Shown here: positions 60,990-64,000 of the stretch, piece by piece
Numbering within the stretch: position 1 is the first letter of the stretch
Layout: the number at the start of each line of letters is the position of its first letter
Source of the DNA: Cladopsammia gracilis
Taxonomy: Eukaryota; Cnidaria; Anthozoa; Scleractinia; Dendrophylliidae
Assembly (NCBI GenBank): GCA_022457155.1
Contig: JAJGOT010000439.1
Coordinates: forward strand, 1-64,000
Length of the DNA: 64,000 bases
Reading direction: 5' to 3'
Program-made: the position numbers and the translations under genes
The notes under the pieces: generated by a model
What the model was told of the DNA's origin: nothing
Seen by the model: only the letters and a program-made list of their open reading frames with translations
The model's database searches: none

Positions 60990-61919
60990 TGTAAGATGGA
61001 TTCCACACTGTACAGCAACAATGCTACTACTTACCTTAAACTCTTTCTTCCCTTTCTTTGGAACGTAATGCTATAAACAATATCAGTTCATTTTTACAAC
61101 TGATTGGGAAATATTAAGCACACATCGTAAAGGATGTTAGCCAATTCAAGCGCACGAATGATGATTCATCTCTACCGGACCGATCGATTTCCAAAGGCCT
61201 AGTACTGGAATTGCAAGTTGATCTGACATAATAATTATAAAGGGAATATTCATACTTTTTCCAAATTTCCCATCCAGATAAAGCCAGAAAGACTCCCACC
61301 GAATTTCATGCTGCTAATATGCCAGCACTAAATACATATAAATAAACGTTTCATTACAAAGTTCACGAAACATGAGAACCCGGCTAGTGAACGTGCATTG
61401 TTACTAAAACAGGGAATGACCTATAATGACGTACATGCCACAGCGAACAATAAGTTTACTCATGTTCCCTTAAAACATGAAAACTGCCATAATCGTAGGC
61501 CGCAGAAATCATTGCTATGCAGAAGAGAATTAAACAGTATGAATGTTACCTAACTGAATGCCAGGGCATTTTTCAAAACAGCGATCGTGTAAACAGGCAA
61601 AATGCGTCCGCTTCTTTCCTTAGGTTTTCAGATTTCATCTTTGATATCAAATACTTATTTTCTAAAAATATCATGATTATAACATACGTTGTTATATTTT
61701 CCTCTAAAAACGCGTTTTGTACTAATACCTAAACTTAAAACCCAAAACTATATTTCACAATTACATTTCTTTTCCTTTCGTTTGTAAATATGTACTTTAT
61801 TTTATATAGAAATTCTGGAAATATTTCTTTCTTTTTAATGACGCATTTAATTAAAATCGACCTGTTTATTAACCTTTATTGAGATAAACGGTTTAGGTTA
61901 AAAGGATGTCTCAAGAACT
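60990..61919. other. Intergenic, no gene seen
   Basis: No conserved ORF, repeat pair or RNA gene was recognised. Confidence 0.45.
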
Positions 61920-62041
61920 CTTGAATTTTTGATAAAATACAGCCAAATAAATTGCTCTCTATCTCTTGGAACGTTGTCTGAAGTCTTAGTTCACTAAATC
62001 AAGCTATGAATATATGGCTTTGTCAGGCCACAAACGTGCGC
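61920..62041 (+). repeat. Direct repeat, uninterrupted copy
   Basis: TTGAATTTTTGATAAAATAC through TTTGTCAGGCCACAAAC matches 62570-62888 once the MITE there is removed. Confidence 0.8.
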
Positions 62042-62098
62042 TACAAATGAATCACTCTAATTCAGAATAAACAAGAGGCTCCAAGCAGCCTTTACTCA

Positions 62099-62425
62099 TG
62101 CGCATGCGCAAGAAAATTTTATGATATATTTTAAACATGATAAGAAGATGTCCGACATGGAGAAGAGTTACTCCTTTCATTCAGTCATCGTTCCTGCAAA
62201 CCACATTGTTTACTATTGAATGTTGTGGACATGTAGGCTGTACCACAATGAAGCCAGTGATTCTTCTAACTCTTATATATACCAAACGTGAACATAATAA
62301 TGCATGTAGGGTTGTAGGAGATTCTGTCGTGACACCTATATAAGTAACGCTCTTTTACCGGAAGTGAGGATAGCCGGAAGTCACTAAACAGGAAGTGTAA
62401 ATGGCAAAGACGTCAACCGGAAGCG
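62099..62425. promoter_or_regulatory. Promoter-like cluster: NRF1 site plus four ETS motifs
   Basis: A perfect NRF1-type palindrome TGCGCATGCGCA lies at 62099-62110. ACCGGAAGTG (62357), GCCGGAAGTC (62373), CAGGAAGTG (62389) and ACCGGAAGCG (62416) lie within 70 bp, with GACGTCA (62410) between. These are motifs of TATA-less housekeeping promoters. No adjacent coding exon was identified. Confidence 0.4.
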
Positions 62426-62569
62426 CACAATTTAAAATACACGTGCATAAATTTGCATGCAAAATCGTGACACAAAAAATAATAATAATAATAAAAATAA
62501 TAACAAGAAAAACGGAGCCGAAACCTTACCTCATGCCGCTACGCGCATGAGTAACAAAATAACGAGAGC

Positions 62570-62888
62570 TTGAATTTTTGATAAAATACGGCCAAATAAA
62601 TTGCTCTCTCTTCTTAGGCCCCGTCCACACGTATCCGGATATTTTTGAATCCGCAACTTTTTTGTTGCGGATTGGCCTTCCATCCACACGTATCCGGCGA
62701 ATTCGGGCAAATACGATTCAAATACGGTACGTGTGGACGCGAATATTTTCTAATCCGCAACAAAAAAGTTGCGGATTCAAAAATATCCGGATACGTGTGG
62801 ACGGGGCCTAACGTTCTCTAAAATCGTAGTTAACTAAATCATCAACGTAGGAATATATCGCTTTGTCAGGCCACAAACATGCGCTCGC
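62570..62888 (+). repeat. Direct repeat, copy interrupted by the 62614 MITE
   Basis: Diverged duplicate of 61920-62041 with the MITE in the middle. Confidence 0.78.
62614..62811. mobile_element. 198-bp palindromic MITE (GGCCCCGTCCACACG ends)
   Basis: TTAGGCCCCGTCCACACGTA and its complement bracket paired CCGGATATTTTTGAATCCGC / GCGGATTCAAAAATATCCGG arms. The related direct repeat at 61920-62041 lacks it, giving an approximate empty site. The target is probably TA or TTA. Confidence 0.85.
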
Positions 62889-62968
62889 TAAACCGCTTTC
62901 AAAAAAATATGCTACTCGACTCTTGTGTTCTTATCATAGTATCTAAACAATTAAACGAGACTTACCTA

Positions 62969-63190
62969 TAAGTTGACGTTTGATTTGAATTCTAACCTGT
63001 CATCAGTCCGGAACGAAGGAGTAACATGAGAAGCACGCACGCTAGCTTATTGAGCCATTATTTAAAGAAAGGGCTTGTTGGAGGTCACAGGAACGAAGGA
63101 GAAGGGATGGGTAAATGCCAATAGGGAGGGCATGTTACTCCTTCGTTCCGGACTGATGACAGGATGGAATTCAAATCAAACGTCAACTTA
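62969..63190. repeat. Inverted repeat with 60-bp arms and 100-bp loop
   Basis: 62969-63028 (TAAGTTGACGTTTGATTTGA ... GGAACGAAGGAGTAACATG) pairs almost perfectly with 63131-63190. The loop holds another GGAACGAAGGAG. Confidence 0.88.
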
Positions 63191-64000
63191 CAGAACTTGT
63201 TTAATTGTAAATTTCTATCTGTCATCATTCCTAAGTCACTACGGAGTACCATGTGTACTGTGAGCTCCAACGTACAGGGTCATGCAACGTACCAAATATT
63301 AGTGAGGTACGAAGTCATAATAGGAGACGTAACAGGACGTCCAATAAAACAACAACAATTGGACTTTAATAGAACCAAACGAAAAATGGCGTGACAAATA
63401 TGTTGTCAACTCAGAATATCTAGACGATGTATAGATACCGGGATAGATACGATTACATTTCCGGTGATTATAAGAAGAACGGTAAAAAGGGCTAGTCAAC
63501 CTGAACACCGGAGTCAAAATGATTCAATAGGGTTTGTTCGAGGTTGCCACTAATGGACTTATTAGTGTTCAGTAAATGTTCGAGCGTTAGACCATCCCCC
63601 AGCCTTGAGGATGTCCGCTAGAGGAAGCTGTATAGTGGCGCTGTAAGAGGAGGAGGCTGTTCGACTGCGCCGAGAATTCCAGCATCCTGGAGCAACATAT
63701 TGTAACGCAAACTGATCATGCATGAAAGGCAACTAAATAGTTTCTTTAAACCTTTCAAAACACTTGAAATAAAGAGCAATAATCTTTAATATACCTGTAT
63801 CGTCCTGACTGTTCACTACTTGGCTATCTTCTTACGAAACGAGAATTTTATCTTTTTAATATTATCGCTTCCCAAATCTAGCGCGTGACATTTGTGATGT
63901 CTGCGCGCGAGAGTGGAGAAGTTAACCCATACCGTTGACCTCGATTATCACTTTCAGTTTTCTTGATGTCCTAAAGTTTCGAGCCCGAAGTTTTACCATT
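63191..64000. other. Right edge, no gene seen
   Basis: A non-AT-biased patch at 63520-63720 is followed by AATAAA (63769). This could be the end of an LTR or a transcript, but no second LTR, primer site or ORF supports either. Confidence 0.35.

Noticed and set aside
63230..63800. LTR of a retrotransposon
   Set aside because: Only a possible poly(A) site; no paired LTR, primer-binding site or polyprotein in the window.

Overview
The window looks like nuclear DNA of a cnidarian, most likely a stony coral or another anthozoan. It is AT-rich, its two host genes have many short exons with GT-AG introns, and it is packed with MITEs, tRNA-derived SINEs, tandem arrays and inverted repeats. The species call is inference; no rRNA, mitochondrial or species-diagnostic locus is present.

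Layout. (1) 1-17,092, minus strand: 22 exons of IFT88, a TPR protein of the intraflagellar transport IFT-B complex; its 3' end lies beyond base 1. Intron 8565-11159 holds an apparently intact pogo/Tigger transposon (9058-11055). (2) 17,093-17,250: what remains of a compact IFT88/RMI1 intergenic promoter. (3) 17,251-25,877: an 8.6-kb foldback-type transposon (called FB-1 here). It has terminal inverted repeats, long inverted arrays of a 10-bp monomer, a perfect 9-bp target duplication, and genes for a YqaJ/lambda-exonuclease-like nuclease (broken) and a small zinc-finger protein. (4) 25,893-33,636, plus strand: all 11 coding exons of RMI1, the OB-fold scaffold of the BLM-TOP3A-RMI complex. (5) 33,637-36,826: intergenic MITEs, a 139-bp palindrome and a LINE 3' end. 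(6) 36,827-60,719: three tandem copies of a roughly 5.7-kb non-genic unit. The third copy is split by a second, unrelated foldback-type element (FB-2, about 50,516-59,316) with inverted arms of more than 3 kb that carry 39-bp and 30-bp arrays. (7) 60,720-64,000: MITEs, palindromes and a promoter-like ETS/NRF1 motif cluster, with no convincing gene.

How the pieces relate. IFT88 and RMI1 are head to head. With FB-1 removed their start codons would be only about 164 bp apart, so FB-1 landed in a shared promoter and now sits 15 bp from the RMI1 ATG. Several insertions (SINE 14177-14462, FB-2, the 60720-60973 MITE, and the 62614-62811 MITE approximately) can be delimited because an uninterrupted copy of the target is present elsewhere in the window. 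The most interesting signal is the pair of foldback elements, above all FB-1: Foldback/MULE-like architecture with a nuclease plus zinc-finger cargo and no recognisable transposase.
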